A stretch of DNA of 54,138 bases, taken from assembly GCA_021732525.1 (NCBI GenBank), contig JAKFUU010000048.1, forward strand, positions 1-54,138, read 5' to 3'. The stretch's first letter is position 1; the number at the start of each line of letters is the position of its first letter. A program made the position numbers and the translations under genes. The notes beneath the pieces were generated by a model. That model made no database searches and was not told the DNA's origin. It was given only the letters and a program-made list of their open reading frames with translations. Below are positions 54,011-54,138 of this stretch, piece after piece. The stretch comes from Sphingomonadaceae bacterium. Its GTDB lineage: Bacteria > Pseudomonadota > Alphaproteobacteria > Sphingomonadales > Sphingomonadaceae.

Positions 54011-54138
54011 ATGACCTACTCTGCGGCTGCCATACTTGCATTGGCGTCGCAATGCGCACCAACAGTCGCACCCGAAACGGTGTTAGCCATCGTTCAGACC
54101 GAAAGCAGCGGCGAGCAATTCGCCCTCAATGTAAACGG
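54011..54138 (+). CDS. VirB1-like lytic transglycosylase, N-terminal fragment (3' end outside window)
   Basis: The first 42 residues of a gene that runs off the window. SAAAILALASQCAPTVAPET then VLAIVQTESSGEQFALNVN matches the beginning of VirB1/TraL-type lytic transglycosylase domains of type IV secretion and conjugation systems: cysteine in SQCAP, the catalytic Glu in QTESSG and the ALNVN strand. The predicted role is local opening of peptidoglycan for a transfer machine. AGGGTCTG precedes the ATG. If more virB genes follow beyond the window, the region is a conjugative element; that cannot be seen here. Confidence 0.75.
   Translation, partial: MTYSAAAILALASQCAPTVAPETVLAIVQTESSGEQFALNVN

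Noticed and set aside
1-54138. CRISPR array or intact tRNA/rRNA genes
   Set aside because: No spacer-repeat pattern, and no complete tRNA or rRNA was recognised by eye; a tRNAscan run would be decisive.

Overview
The window reads as chromosome from an alphaproteobacterium of the order Sphingomonadales. The evidence is gene content and order, not a database search. It has the rpmF-plsX-fabH-ihfA-merR run, a sulfite-reduction operon with the DUF2849 and DUF934 partner genes, and a four-gene MlaE/MlaF/MlaD/lipoprotein transport set in the order of the sphingomonad linKLMN genes. It also has a large TonB receptor and many short intergenic palindromes of kinds common in this group. Genus is not resolved.

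Layout. 1-9.5 kb: end of argF, a proline-rich lipoprotein, a Bax-inhibitor-1 membrane protein, an MFS carrier, an acyl-CoA dehydrogenase, uvrB, a DUF3617 lipoprotein and a serine hydrolase. 9.5-17 kb: valS, a small Sel1-like protein, and the leftward operon cobA-DUF2849-cysI-DUF934-cysH, which reduces activated sulfate to sulfide and starts siroheme synthesis. 17-23.7 kb (leftward): galU, msrA, an RND pump with its adaptor, and a Sua5-type threonylcarbamoyl-AMP synthase. 23.8-33.5 kb: a second acyl-CoA dehydrogenase, fsa, folE, glnD, an AMP-forming ligase, lgt and a MidA/NDUFAF7-like methyltransferase. 33.6-37.2 kb: the Mla/Lin-type importer. 37.3-43.6 kb: a HAD phosphatase, recJ, two unknowns, nth, dapB and a sirtuin. 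43.7-47.4 kb: a MAPEG protein, then rpmF-plsX-fabH-ihfA-merR.

From 47.4 kb the character changes. There is an unrecognised secreted protein, a TonB-dependent receptor split by one in-frame TAG, and a run of palindromic repeats. Next comes a 3' fragment of a tRNA-Leu(CAA) gene on the minus strand. To its right lie an unknown 333-residue protein, an Lrp/AsnC regulator and the first codons of a VirB1-like lytic transglycosylase. The orientation of the tRNA fragment and the VirB1 gene suggest that about 51.84 kb is one end of an integrative, possibly conjugative, element that continues past the window.

The most unusual feature is the behaviour of the palindromic repeats. Most are intergenic, but one sits in frame inside valS, another in frame inside cysI, and a third supplies the stop codon and last residues of cobA. 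They therefore appear to be translated as protein segments in essential or central enzymes.
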